Below are positions 25,041 through 35,597 of a stretch of 64,000 nt of DNA, in pieces; position 1 is the stretch's first letter, and each line of letters begins with the position of its first letter. Position numbers and translations under genes: made by a program. Source of the DNA: Erinaceus europaeus (Eukaryota > Chordata > Mammalia > Eulipotyphla > Erinaceidae); assembly GCF_950295315.1 (NCBI RefSeq), contig NC_080171.1, forward strand, positions 98,557,445 to 98,621,444. Reading direction: 5' to 3'. The notes under the pieces were generated by a model. That model was not told the origin of the DNA, did not search any database, and was given only the letters and a program-made list of their open reading frames with translations.

Positions 25041-26060
25041 ACAGCCGAGTGTTTGGATCGGTGGGGAGGAGAGTTTGGAGGAATTTAACTCTAGCATACC
25101 AGGCTCCTTGGCCTCCTTTGACCGCTCACGGACTCATCATTGGGGCAACCTCCCGGGGCCCCCTCCAGAAGCCTCTGGGAGCGCTCTGGGGACGCCTGTG
25201 TGCTCGCTGTCCCCTCCCTCTGGAGCCCTGGCTTGGGCGCGGGGAGGATCGGGCTGAGCTGGGTGTCACCTCGTAAAAGCGACAGGGAAGGGCTGTTTTA
25301 TGGGGACGGAGAGGGCCAGGAAGTGATGCTTCCATCTCAGGCCGCCCTGGGACAGTTCTGTCAACGGGGGGGCAGGAGGAGGAACCCTAGGGTCTGAGGT
25401 GGCGCTGGGGACAGGGACACGCGGGAGCTGGGCCGGCCGGGAGCTCGCCGCCCGCCCGCTCGCTCGCTCTCCGATCCTCTCGCCTCTGAGCTCGGGCTGA
25501 GCCACCAGCCGCGGCCCTTCCTCCCAGACCTGGGGGCGGGCGGGGGAGAGACTTTCTCCTTCGAAACACTTGATACCAACTTTGTTTTTTTGGCAAGAAA
25601 AATAAGCCTTGTTTGGGAATGGGGGTGTGTTGGGGGGGTAGGCGAGCGAGTGAGGGAAGGAGCTAGCCGGCGGCAAAGCAAACTTTGCAGATTAGGTTTC
25701 AGCGCCTCCGCCCCACCCCCAGCCCCGCGGCGGTGATTTGTGTGCGGGGGTCTGTGACCCCGCGAGGCATCAAACGGCCCGCGGGAACCAGCCGAGTTCA
25801 GAGGGACAGTGGGCAGAGGGGAGGCCCAAGACAACGCAGATGGTTCATATCAGCCCGGCCGGGCAGAGCCCTGTGCCGGCAGCGTCTGCCCGCTGCTCGG
25901 CCGGGCTCCTCCGCGGGGAAGAGACCCGGGTCTTCGGGGGAGGCCGAAGCCTGAGTGGCCATAGGGGTCCAGCATCTCAGCGGTCAGTGCACGTCGGCTT
26001 CGGCTCTCAAAAGGCCAGGCGACCGGGACAGAGATCCTCCGCCAGGCACTCCTAACCCCA
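25040..26060. promoter_or_regulatory. Intragenic CpG island in LMX1B intron 2
   Basis: High G+C with dense CpG, especially 25400-25540 and 25720-26050, starting about 10.4 kb after exon 2. It has GC-box-like GGGGCGGG runs and no recognised repeat. It could be an alternative promoter, an antisense or lncRNA start, or a Polycomb-associated island; no coding exon was recognised in it. Confidence 0.6.
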
Positions 26061-27330
26061 TTCGGCAGGAGGAGCCTAGATTTTTCTCGAGGCCACTGAG
26101 CCTCACAGGTGAAGGGAATTTATTTACCCCAGCCCGGCCCTAACCTGCTGGGGCTCATCCTGGTCAAACAGCAACACCACCCATCCACCCATAACTGGCC
26201 TTTTTTCTTCTCAGTGAGGTGCTCTACCTTTTAGGAAGCCCTCACTCACTTTCCTCTAGCATTCATTCATTCATTCTTCCATGGCAGGTCGAATGTCCTT
26301 CCTCTCCCTCAAATAATTAAGTCTTTCTGCCCTGGCCTGGGCTAACACTCAGGGGCTCTACTCCTTTCTCCCTTGTAGACCCAAGTGGAAGATTTAAAAA
26401 AAAAAAAAGTGGGGGTAGGTGGAAGGCTCACTCTTTAGCTTGGCCCAGAACCTTGCTTTGGGAACATAGGTCCTGCCTGGTGGGGGTGGGGTGGAGGGTG
26501 GGAGTGGATCTGCCCCTTCTCCCCAGAGCTTGGGGCCAAGGCTAACCCCATTAGGGATGGGTCTCCCTGTCCTTATCCTCAGGGCAGGGTTCCCTCTGTG
26601 GTTTCCAGGAGTCCTCTGAAGTGACCACAGTAAAGATACACCAAGTCTCATCCATCACAGAGGGTGCCTTGCGATGCTTGAGAATGTCCCAGCTGAAGGG
26701 TTCTTCCAGAGCCTTGTAGAAAGAGGACAGCTAGAGTTCAGGTGTGGTCAGGGTCTGCTCCAAAGCTCACTCAGTCACAGTGGACCCCAGGCAGAAACCC
26801 CAAACTGCCCACTGGCAGGCTGGGAGGGACGTCCATATGGCAACTCCAGATGCTTTCTAAGCCCTACTCTCTGACTCTGGCTTTCTCACTAGCCTGCTCT
26901 GTCCTTCCTAAGCTGAGGTCACTGGGAGTGGACCTCAGTCCTGGTTCCCAAGTAGGTGTGACAGGCATAACTTCTTCATGACATAATGTTGAGAGTTTTC
27001 TGGTTTGGGGGTGGGGGGGGCTGAGATTTTTTTTCCTTTTAAATTTGGAACATTAAGGAATAAGAGCCAGGTGAGCACAGAATCCCATCCCAGCACACCT
27101 CATCCCTAGAGTATCCCCCTTCCAGATACACTGGCCTTGGCCTATCCTGTCTGTAGTAAGTCTCAGGGAGGCCAGCAGCCTGGCCAAGGCCTTGGAGGGC
27201 CAGTGGCATGCCGGGACTTCTCAGGGCTCTGTCTCCCAGGGTCCCTGCCTCAGGGGAGCAGCCACTGGGTCATCTGCACATGGAAGACACATCTGTCCTG
27301 CACATGTTGGAGGCCGAGCAGAGGACATGT
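26060..27330. other. Intron 2 unique DNA
   Basis: No gene or SINE recognised; A-run at 26395-26408 and G-run near 27008-27020. Confidence 0.45.
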
Positions 27331-28110
27331 GGTTTGGGGTGTGTTATCTTAATCACATTTTATTAGCCAATCCTGAAATTAAAAGAGAACCTGATATTAT
27401 TACTATTTGGAGAAGGGTCCCAAATCGACACAGGGACAGATTAGGAGAGGCCACAGGCAGTGAATAGCCAGGTTTCTTTCAGGACACAGCTTGGGAAGTT
27501 CTCTGGCCTGCCCCAGTGCAGTGGAATCTCTGTGCTGTGAAATACTTACCGCTTTCATTTTCCCAAGCAGAGATCTGAAGCAAAATTAATTACCCCGCCT
27601 TGACTGATAGTTGTTCTGTTGGAGTATGGTTCTAATCCTTATTAACATTCTCTAAAGTCAGGCATGAAATATGACTTTTACACCACACTCTTTGGCATAT
27701 GTTTTTCTTTTCCAGGATATTTTTCAGCCGATCTCTGAGCCTCACTGCTGTTCATTACTTTTTTTTTTTTGCCATCGGCCTAAAGTTGCCAGCTTCCAAA
27801 GCCAGTCCCTCACAGAGCATAGCCAAGGGAGTGAGAGTAGTGGAGATGGGGGGGCTACACATCTCTGCTCACAACACAAATTGCTTCTGATTATTGAGCT
27901 TTGAATGTTTTCCTCCATCGTGTTTCTATTAAGAACTCCAGCATATTTATGCTTGATCGTGTCTTCAATTAGGTTAAAAAAAAGAAGGGTCGGGGTCCCC
28001 CCTTTCTATAGCAGTATGTAAAGAAAATAGTTGTTACGACCGCAAAATTACCGTCCAAACCTGGTTCGAGTCAAGGCGGCCCTGCTTTGACAAGCTCAGC
28101 AGGCTGGGAG
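27330..28110. promoter_or_regulatory. Candidate conserved noncoding block, intron 2
   Basis: Three AT-rich patches. 27341-27400 has TTATCTTAATCACATTTT. 27580-27660 has AAAATTAATTACC and CCTTATTAACATT. 27890-28080 has CTTCAATTAGG plus retained CpGs (TTACGACCGC, CCGTCC). No lineage-specific SINE lies within it. Confidence 0.4.
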
Positions 28111-28304
28111 TTTTTTCTCTGAGAGTTCCAGCTGCTAGGGAAACAGATCAGGGAGGAGGAGGCCCACAGAAGCCTCAGTACTGCAGGGCATGAGGGCGAC
28201 TCTCAGGAGCTGACACTTCCCAAGTGTGTGAGCTGCAAGAAAAGACATGGCTGTGGGGGATTTGCTTTTGGGCAGGGCAGGCCCAGAGAACACACAGCGC
28301 AGCA

Positions 28305-28495
28305 GGGATAGCATCATCATAGCTGATGCTTGCCGAGCACTGACTCCTGGCCTGTCAGGCACTGCTCCGAGACATTCATATTCATTACCAGTGCCCTACC
28401 CAGGGGCTGGTATCGATTTCCCTTTCAGATAAGACAACCTAGCCACGGAGAAGTCAGGTCACCTGCTCAGGGTTACACAGCTATAAATGGAACTG
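28305..28495 (-). repeat. MIR element
   Basis: AGCATCATCATAGCTGATGC, CTTGCCGAGCACTGACTC, GGCACTGCTCCGAGACATTC, TTACACAGCTATAAATGG is a reverse-oriented MIR. Confidence 0.7.
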
Positions 28496-28689
28496 GGATG
28501 GGATGGGATGGGAGCCCAGGCATTTTGTCAAGAGTTCTTTGACAGGGCAGATCCTGGCCCCTTGTTGGTAACATTGGTCACTCAACTAGGTGTACCACTA
28601 CTTGACCCCTTCTTTCTGGATTCTGTGACCCAGGGGAATGGCCTGATACTAGAACTCAGTGTTGAATGATGCCTTATATTTAATGGTCA

Positions 28690-28860
28690 GTGTTCACTGC
28701 ATGCTGACTGTAGTAATAGTTTGACGGGACTCCATTCACTGAATCTTCTCATTGTCCTGGAACAGACATTATTATAGCTTTTCCATATTTGTAACATTCC
28801 AGCTGAACTGAGAGGTGCCGTGAGTCCCAGAATATCACACAGCATCAGATGGCAATCACA
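28690..28860 (-). repeat. MIR fragment
   Basis: CACTGAATCTTCTCATTGTC, ACAGACATTATTATAGC, ACTGAGAGGTGCCGTGAG, ATCACACAGCATCAGATGGC. Confidence 0.55.
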
Positions 28861-29220
28861 AGAATTACTGGGCATATGTTCTGCCTTAGCTTGGGGCAAA
28901 GCCCTGGGCATCCCATGGTAGAGTTCCTCAAAATTCTGTTGTTTAGCTGGGTTTCCAAGTGACAGGGATCAGAAAGGTGAAACCATTCACCCAGGGTCAA
29001 ACAGTACCAGTATGGAGTCAGCATCTGCAGGTGCCAAGATTTATCCCCTGGATCACTCCTCAGCTTGAGGACTCTGAAACAAGCCTTCTTAATGGGTCTC
29101 ACCCCAGCCAAACACCTATCCTGGAAGTAGGCAGAACATATTTTTGTACTGGGGGAGGGGTGTGTCTGTGACCAGCCTCTGCCAGGTAAGCAGGGCATCA
29201 TTCCCCCTACCTCACTTTAT
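28860..29220. other. Intron 2, mostly unique, old repeat traces
   Basis: Possible MIR remnant near 28970-29040 (GGTGAAACCATTCACCCAGG); no gene recognised. Confidence 0.4.
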
Positions 29221-29221
29221 T

Positions 29222-29568
29222 TTTTAAAAATATTTTATTTAATGAATGATACAGAGAGAAGGATAGATAGATATAGAGAGATGAGAGCTGGGGACACAGT
29301 ATAACAATTATGCAAAGAGACTGTCATGCCTAAGGCTCTGAGGTCCCAGGTTTATTCCCCAACCTCACCATAAACCAGAGCTGAACAGTGCTCTGGTATG
29401 TCTACCTGTTTGTCTCTCTCTTTTATTAAAATAAAATAAATAAAGTATTAAAAGAGAGAGAGACCAGAGCACTACTCAGTTCTGGCTTATGGTAGTACCG
29501 GGGAATTGAACCTGGGACTTCAGAGCCTCAGGCATGAAAGTCATTTGAATAACCTTTATGTTGTCTCC
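29222..29568 (-). mobile_element. SINE family D (outer, split by an inverted D copy)
   Basis: Tail and purine arm at 29222-29286 and the tRNA-like head at 29456-29568 (CAGAGCACTACTCAGTTCTG ... GGAATTGAACCTGGGAC) flank a + strand insert. Confidence 0.65.
29287..29450 (+). mobile_element. SINE family D (inner, opposite orientation)
   Basis: ACAATTATGCAAAGAGACTG ... CCAGGTTTATTCCCCAACC ... ACCAGAGCTGAACAGTGCTC and an A/T tail, inserted inside the reverse D element. Confidence 0.75.
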
Positions 29569-29569
29569 T

Positions 29570-30400
29570 TATTCCACTGCCCCACCCCCAACACACACAC
29601 CCCCTTCACACATACTCACTTTATAGATGGGGGAACTGAAGTGACTGGCCCTACATCACAAGGTTGGGGATCAGCTGATGGGTTTCACACTCACGTGTCA
29701 TGTCTTTGGAGGCAGGTTTCTGAGGCAGACTCTGAAGCCGCATGGTCAGTAACCTTGTCAGTATCATGCCTGCCTTGCTTTCTGGAGGCTTTGCAACAGC
29801 CCAGTGAAAACGAGAAGGTCCAGAGAGGGAATGAGATTTTTCAGAATTCCAAAGCAAGGTGTAGCCTGCCCTCCTGCTCAGGAAAGGGGACAGGGGAGTA
29901 GGCCCAGCCCAGGGCCAGAGCCCCTTTATCCCTGCTGTGCCTGCCTGGCTCCGGCAGCTCATACAGCAGCCCTGATGGGGCAGCAGCCCTGATGGGGCAG
30001 GCGCTGGCTGCCCTTTGAAGGGGACAGCCGCCTGAGCATGTCACTTTGAACTGCAGAGGAGCCTGTGGTGAGGGCTTGGCCCCCTCCCCTGTGCTCCCTC
30101 CCACCCACCCCTCCAGGTCTGGTTCCAGTCGCCAGGGCTGGAGCCGGTGGGGCGGGCAGCGCAGCGGGGGGGCCCCCCTGCGGGCTGTCAGCCTGATAAG
30201 TGAGAGGCAGAGACCCCTGCAGGAGGATGGGGCTGGCTGCCCACTGGTCCAGCAGTTCCATGTGGCAAGAGTTCAGGCCAGTCACTGAGTGTGCCATTCT
30301 CCTACAGGCTGGCAAACTCTGCCCTGGTGACTGCAGAGAAATAGTTCCCCATCAAAGTCTTAAAGTAACAGTAATGATAGTAATAGTAACTGTTTTTTTA
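29570..30400. other. Intron 2 unique DNA
   Basis: A weak minus-strand MIR trace at 29620-29710 (CACTTTATAGATGGGGGAAC) and a short duplication of CAGCCCTGATGGGG at about 29968-29999; no gene recognised. Confidence 0.45.
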
Positions 30401-30413
30401 AAGTGTGGTCTGG

Positions 30414-30560
30414 GAGGTGGTGCAGTGAATAAGGCATTGGACTGTCAAGCATGAGGTCCTGAGTTCAGTTCCTGGCAGCACATATACCAGAGTGATGTTT
30501 GATTCTTTCTCTCTCTCTCCTCCTATCTTTCTCATTAATAAATAAATAAAATCTTAAAAA
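30414..30560 (+). mobile_element. SINE family C
   Basis: GGAGGTGGTGCAGTGAATAA, box B-like GAGTTCAGTTCCTGG, CCTATCTTTCTCATTAATAA and an A-rich tail. Confidence 0.85.
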
Positions 30561-30667
30561 CTATTTTTTGTCTGGGGTCACAGGGAGTATTCCAGAATCA
30601 GCCATGTGCTGTGGTTGGTGAGTTCTCATGGCAGGAGGTCAAGAGGTATGTTAAGAACTGTATCTGG

Positions 30668-30944
30668 GGGGGTCGGGTGGTGGCGCAGCGGGTTAAGCGC
30701 AGGTGGCGCAAAGCGCAGGGACTGGCGTAAGGATCCCGGTTCGAGCCCCCGGCTCCCCACCTGCAGGGGGGTCGCTTCACAGGTGGTGAAGCAGGTCTGC
30801 AGGTGTCTTTCTCTCCCCTCTCTCTCTGTCTTCCCCTCCTCTCTCCATTTCTCTTTGTCCTATCCAACAACGAATTGCATCAACAAGGGCAATAATAATA
30901 GCCACAACGAAGCTACAACAAGGGCAACAAAAGGGGGGAAAAAA
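30668..30944 (+). mobile_element. SINE family A, near-consensus recent copy
   Basis: Head GGTCGGGTGGTGGCGCAGCG with CpGs retained, box B CGGTTCGAGCCCC. Perfect 15-base target duplication AAGAACTGTATCTGG at 30653-30667 and 30945-30959. Confidence 0.95.
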
Positions 30945-31194
30945 AAGAACTGTATCTGGGGCCATTTAGTGACCAAGAACCCAGTTGTGAGTCTTTGAGA
31001 TTCTTGGTCAAACTGAGCCTGGATGGGACAAGCCCACCTTGTCTGCAGAAAACTTCTACTTTCAATGGGCAGAATTCTGCTGAAATCATGCCAGCACTGT
31101 ATGTATACTTGAGTAAGTGACCCCAAAGCTGATTATCTGGGAGGACAGGAATAACTTAACCAAGTAGCCAGAAGAAGCATGTCTGTGCCTCAGA

Positions 31195-31310
31195 GCCTCT
31201 GAGTTCAGTGCTTAATCTAGGTCACTTATTGACTGACTGTGTGGCCTTGGGTTAGTTGCTTTACCTCTCTGTGCCTGTCATTTCCCTCCAAGTCTACTGA
31301 GGACCAACAC
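31195..31310 (+). repeat. MIR element
   Basis: GTGTGGCCTTGGGTTAGTTG then CTTTACCTCTCTGTGCCTGT is close to the MIR core. Confidence 0.65.
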
Positions 31311-31454
31311 CAACCTCCAGGCAATGATGAGATGGAAAGGAGGAGACAGATACATCTTCTTGCCAGAGATCTCTGTGTCCAGGCTACAAAGTAGGTGCTC
31401 AGTTAGTATTGGGGGGAAAAAAAAACAGTTCAGGGGGATGACTGGGAGAGCTGG

Positions 31455-31615
31455 GCTGATGTTCAGGCTCAGCTTCTTCCTTGCTCTGTTATCCTTGATA
31501 AGTTCTTCCTCCTCTCAGAGCCTCTGTTCCTTCATTGATAAGGTGGGGTAATCAGAGGACCACAATTCTAGGGCCATTGTGTGAATTCATTGAGTCTCTT
31601 GAGTGCAAAGAGTAA
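31455..31615 (+). repeat. MIR element
   Basis: CCTTGATAAGTTCTTCCTCC, CAGAGCCTCTGTTCCTTC, AAGGTGGGGTAATC, GTGTGAATTCATTGAG. Confidence 0.6.
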
Positions 31616-31639
31616 ATGTGAGTCACCTTCATTATGGGA

Positions 31640-32080
31640 AAGGACCATGCACAGGGGTCTAGAGTTACCCTGGGCAAGTAGGTGCCTGAGAGATGGAAGG
31701 TTGGAGCTGAGCAAAATCTGGAGAGGGCCTTCCTGGCAGGCAGGGTCACTGGTGACAGGAATGCATTAGGGGTTAAATTGGTGGGCGGAGAACAGTGTGC
31801 TGGAACAGTGAATCTGGCTGGAGGAGGCTGCTTGGAGGTTGATTGGACTGGTAGCAGAGGATTTGCAGAGGAGGGCAAGGCTGGCTGGTAGCTATGCAAC
31901 AGGGCTTGGGCTTCGTCTTGTGGGCAGGAGGGAGCCATTGAAGGTTATTGGACAGGGGAGTGACAGGACTAGGGAGGCACTTTATGGAGATTTTGCTGGT
32001 TGTTTGCATGTGGGGGATTGGGGACTGGCAGAAGGAGGCTGCTGCCATCTTGGAGGCCAGGGAAGTAGAGGAGACTGATA
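31640..32080 (+). repeat. Ancient L2-like segment
   Basis: GGGAGCCATTGAAGGTTATTG, then GGACAGGGGAGTGACAGGAC and GGAGGCTGCTGCCATCTTGG follow a familiar old mammalian repeat. It yields several long but random + strand open frames. Confidence 0.45.
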
Positions 32081-32338
32081 TTAGGGATCAGTTTTTGGAG
32101 GTAGCTCTAGGACTGAGGGGAGGGCCTGGGGCAAAGGGAGAATCGAAGAGGCCGAGGGCTTGGACCTGGATATCCTGTTGAAGAAGGCCCTGGGGTTCAG
32201 AGCGGCTGGCCTGGTCTCAGCAAGAGGACCCATTTGGTTGGGTTCTGAACAGGTCTAGCCTCATGGGCATGTGACCTATGTGGTCACAAGGACTCCTTAT
32301 TTATTTTAGTGCTCCAATGTCATCTTTTTGAAAATCTT

Positions 32339-32606
32339 TTTTTATTAATTGCCACCAGGGTTATTGCTGGGTCTCAACAAATCCACTGTTCCCAGTGGTC
32401 ATTCTTTCCTCCCCATCCCCCCACCCCCATTGTGTTTGATAGAACAGAGAACTTGAGAGGGGTGGAGCTAGAAAGGGAGAAAGAAAGAAACCTGTAGACC
32501 TGCCTCACCTGCAAAATGGAGCATGGGGACTTGAGCCGAGGTCCTTACACTGGGTAAGGTGTATGCTCAACTGGGTGCACCATCGGCCATGCACGCCCCC
32601 ACCCCC
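32339..32606 (-). mobile_element. SINE family F
   Basis: Reverse of the F module (GCCACCAGGGTTATTGCTGG at 32351-32370) followed by a reversed tRNA-like head. Target copies GAAAATCTT at 32330-32338 and 32607-32615. Confidence 0.75.
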
Positions 32607-33111
32607 GAAAATCTTAATACTTTTTGAACCAGTGCCCTGCATTTTCATCCTGTAAAGGGCCCTGCCAATTGCACAACTGCTCCTCATTCCTGGCCTCAGG
32701 TTCTGGCCTCAGGATGGAGATGTGGGTGGACTCAGCTAGATCTAGGTCTGCTGGAACTGAGGCAGCCTCCTCCTTCTATTGTTGCCCAAAGCCTGTGCTC
32801 AGATGCCCAAGCCTGGCACGGGACCTGCTACTTGTTAGGGTGTTATCTGTATGCTGAATGAGTGAGTGAACTGTGAAGTGTGTGCCCAGCAGCATGTAGC
32901 CCGGCATGGATGGCATGGGGTGGTGTCTGGGTGGGTGGGTGAGGTGGCAACAGTGCACATCTAATGGATGTGGGGAGGATGCCTGGTCCCACCTGGGGAT
33001 TCTGACAGACTGTGGGCTTCTTCCCCTTTTCCTGAAATTGCAGGATTTGGAGACCAGGCTGCCTAAATGGGGGCCTTATGAGGGACAAGAGAGCAAAATA
33101 CATACCCTCTG

Positions 33112-33292
33112 GGGAGTTGGGGCTATGACATACCTGGTTAAGCACACACTTAACAAGGATATGGGTTCAAGTCTCTGGTTCCCACCTGTAGGAGGGAAGC
33201 TTCACAAGTAGTAAAGCAGGTCTACAGGTGTCTCTCTCTATCTCTCCCACTTTACCTCCCCCTTCCCTCTTGATTTCTCTCTCTATCCAGTG

Positions 33293-33294
<2 letters not shown>
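33112..33294 (+). mobile_element. SINE family B followed by (CA)n
   Basis: ACATACCTGGTTAAGCACAC, GGTTCAAGTCTCTGG, GGAAGCTTCACAAGTAG, TTCCCTCTTGATTTCTC; its tail position is taken by a CA repeat. Confidence 0.75.

Positions 33295-33334
<40 letters not shown>
33295..33334 (+). repeat. (AC)20 microsatellite
   Basis: Pure AC run at the tail of a B SINE. Confidence 0.95.
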
Positions 33335-33336
<2 letters not shown>

Positions 33337-33489
33337 AATGGATAGACACCCTCACGAAAGTCACAAGATTTCATAAGTGTACCCCTTCCACCCCACCACT
33401 TCCAGGTTTGCCTGCTCCCTTCTGCAGTTTTCTCCTTGCAAAACTGTTTACAACGGCTTGAAAGAATAAAGGTTTCCCTTTCTTTACAC

Positions 33490-33615
33490 AGTATGAGTGC
33501 TGAAGACTTGTGTTACCTCTTCAATCCCTTACAAGTCTATGAGGCAAGTTTTGTGACTATGCCCCTTTCAGAGATCAATGTGGCCACTAAGGCACAGAGT
33601 GGAGAAGTGAGCTGT
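33490..33615 (-). repeat. MIR fragment
   Basis: TATGAGTGCTGAAGACTTG, CTATGAGGCAAGTTTTGTG, ATGCCCCTTTCAGAG, GGCACAGAGTGGAGAAG read as reversed MIR. Confidence 0.5.
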
Positions 33616-33619
33616 TCAA

Positions 33620-34265
33620 GTTCTCATGTCTTACTTAGCTCAACCATTCCACACCAAGCAACCTCAGGGGTTTCTCACACCGCATAGTGGCTCCTGCTTG
33701 GATGAGGGGCAGATGGGGGTGTGGGGAGTTGGCATGGGAAGGTGCCCAGAGAGTGTTGGAGGAAGGCAGCGAGGGTGGGGAGAAAGAAGCCCAGCCCACC
33801 TGTCCCACTGGAAGAACTGCTGCAGTCAGGACCAGGCTGATGAGGGCCCAAGGTGAGTGGGACCATCACACAGGTGTGCTCAGCGGTGGAAGAACACAAG
33901 GGAAATTATGGGGAACAGCACAGCCAGAAAGTTCTGTATTAGAGCATCCAGCCCAGGAAGGGTGCCTCGCCCAGTGATGATAATGCTCTGTTGAGGGACC
34001 TGTATGGACCAGTCTTCAAAGACAGCAGTCCTGGCATGGAATCACAAGTGCAGGCCTTTCCCTCAGAGAGCCTAGGGTTTAGGTGAGCCCTAAGCCACGC
34101 AGGGTCTGGCAAAGGAAGGCAGGTGCCAGGCACGTAGTGTATATATGGGGATGTTTCCACTATGATTTGCATTTGCCCCCTCCTCCTGCACTGTAGCAGC
34201 CTCTGCTGATCAGCACCCCAGGCACCAGACTTCAGGGTTTCTCCAGTATCACACTGATGAGCTGC
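33620..34265. other. Intron 2 unique DNA, nothing recognised
   Basis: No gene or repeat recognised. Confidence 0.45.
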
Positions 34266-34271
34266 TTTCTT

Positions 34272-34638
34272 TGTTGTTAAAAATTCGGAAGGCTCTTGCT
34301 GGCCGGCTAGCTTCACGGGCGGGTAACAGAGACATGGAGACAATGGCTGGGCAGGGAAGCTGTATTTCTTTATTCAGGAACAACGATTCATAAACTAAGA
34401 CAAACTAATCACCAAACAGAACTCTGCTGTCTCTTTGCGGCGGCGCAAGCACTCTTTCCTTTTCTGTAACTCGGGAACTCTCGAACTCAGGAACTCAGGA
34501 ACTCTGTCACTCTCGAACTCAGGAACCCTCTCCCAGGGTTCCTTGGGGCGGGGCCAAGCAGGCCCGCGAAATTAATAGGACTGATCCAATTCTCTTGGCG
34601 GGGGAGGGCTAGAACAAACCAATGTAAAGCATACGACA
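34272..34638 (-). mobile_element. Solo LTR of an endogenous retrovirus (class II-like)
   Basis: 367 bases beginning TG and ending CA, flanked by a perfect 6-base target duplication TTTCTT at 34266-34271 and 34639-34644. Six-base duplications are typical of class II (beta-retrovirus-like) elements. On the minus strand there is a GC box (GGCCCCGCCCCAAGG), internal direct repeats of GAGTTCCTGAGTTC type in U3, and AATAAA (complement of 34369-34374) followed by the probable R-U5. Many CpGs remain, which suggests a recent insertion. No internal retroviral sequence is present, as expected after LTR-LTR recombination. Confidence 0.85.
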
Positions 34639-34647
34639 TTTCTTAGG

Positions 34648-34760
34648 CTGAACTCTTCCCTTCCCAGAGCCTCAGTTTCCTTATCTGTCAAGTAGGTGTA
34701 ACATTTCCTACTCTCCAAGTGATAGGAAGGTATGAAACGCATAATACAAAGCTCATCACT
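34648..34760 (+). repeat. MIR fragment beside the LTR
   Basis: CCAGAGCCTCAGTTTCCTTA and TCTGTCAAGTAGGTGTAAC match the MIR core. Confidence 0.6.
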
Positions 34761-34848
34761 CAACAATAATAATAATGAAAATAAGTAGAGTGAGGGCAGG
34801 AAGGAGATGGTTCCTCTGCAGCTCCTGTTCTAGTGGTTGTACTTACTT

Positions 34849-35005
34849 TTTATATAGAAACAAACTGGGAGGGAGAGAGAAAGAGACACCTGTATCATTG
34901 CTTCACCACTGATGAAGCACCCTTGCAGGTGGGGACTGGGGGCTTGAACTGGATCCTTGTGAATTGTAACACGTGTGCTCTCTCAGATGTGTCACCACTC
35001 TGCCC
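34849..35005 (-). mobile_element. SINE family B
   Basis: CACCACTGATGAAGCACCCT, GGGGCTTGAACTGGATCC, CATTGTAACACG-like end; imperfect target repeats GTACTTACTTTT / GTAATTACTTCTT. Confidence 0.75.
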
Positions 35006-35080
35006 TGGTAATTACTTCTTGTTGTTCCTAATAAAAATGATAATGGGGTCAGGGAGGTGACTCTGTGGCAGCACATGCCG

Positions 35081-35090
35081 TGTGTGTGTG

Positions 35091-35121
<31 letters not shown>
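35081..35121 (+). repeat. (TG)n microsatellite
   Basis: TG run with one TTTG interruption, inside what may be a degenerate E-like SINE (GGAGGTGACTCTGTGGCAGC before, GGGTTTGAACCCCC after). Confidence 0.9.
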
Positions 35122-35154
35122 TTCTGTGTCTGGGTTTGAACCCCCACACCACCT

Positions 35155-35372
35155 GGGATCAGCAAGGAGTACCTTGTTGAGCACACATGTTACTATTCAT
35201 AAGGACCCAGGTTCAAGCTCCTGTCCTCACCTGTGGGGGGGAAAGGGGGGAAAGCTTTGCAAGTGGTGAAGTAGTGTTGCAGGTGTCTGTCTGTCTGTCT
35301 CTATCATCCCCTTCCCTCTCAATTTCTGGCTGTCTCTTTCCAAAAAAATATAATTTAAAAAAATTTTAAGAG
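35155..35372 (+). mobile_element. SINE family B
   Basis: TACCTTGTTGAGCACACATG, CCAGGTTCAAGCTCCTG, GAAAGCTTTGCAAGTGG, A/T tail. Confidence 0.8.
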
Positions 35373-35420
35373 AACTTACCACAGGTAATGTTTTTTTTCC
35401 CTATCCCAACCTATCCCCCC

Positions 35421-35423
<3 letters not shown>

Positions 35424-35467
<44 letters not shown>
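35424..35467 (+). repeat. (TC)n microsatellite
   Basis: Pure TC run of about 44 bases. Confidence 0.95.
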
Positions 35468-35470
<3 letters not shown>

Positions 35471-35489
35471 CTAAAAGTCAAAAAAATCT

Positions 35490-35585
35490 GGGCCAGGGAG
35501 TTGGTGAGTAGTAATGTAAATGCATGAGACCCTGGGTCCAATCCCTGGCACTGTGTAGAACAAATAAATGATAAAATTTCTTTAA
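35490..35585 (+). repeat. tRNA-like SINE fragment
   Basis: CCTGGGTCCAATCCCTGGC box B-like segment followed by AACAAATAAATGATAAAA. Confidence 0.45.
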
Positions 35586-35597
35586 AATAGTTATAAC

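Noticed and set aside
28063..28073. GGTTCGAGTCA resembling a tRNA box B, possible tRNA gene
   Set aside because: No matching box A or cloverleaf around it; lies in an AT-rich conserved-looking block.
30668..30944. Possible tRNA gene (good box A and box B)
   Set aside because: It is the tRNA-derived head of an A-family SINE with target duplications and a SINE body and tail.
34272..34638. Full-length provirus
   Set aside because: Only one LTR with adjacent target duplications; no internal gag/pol/env-like sequence on either side.
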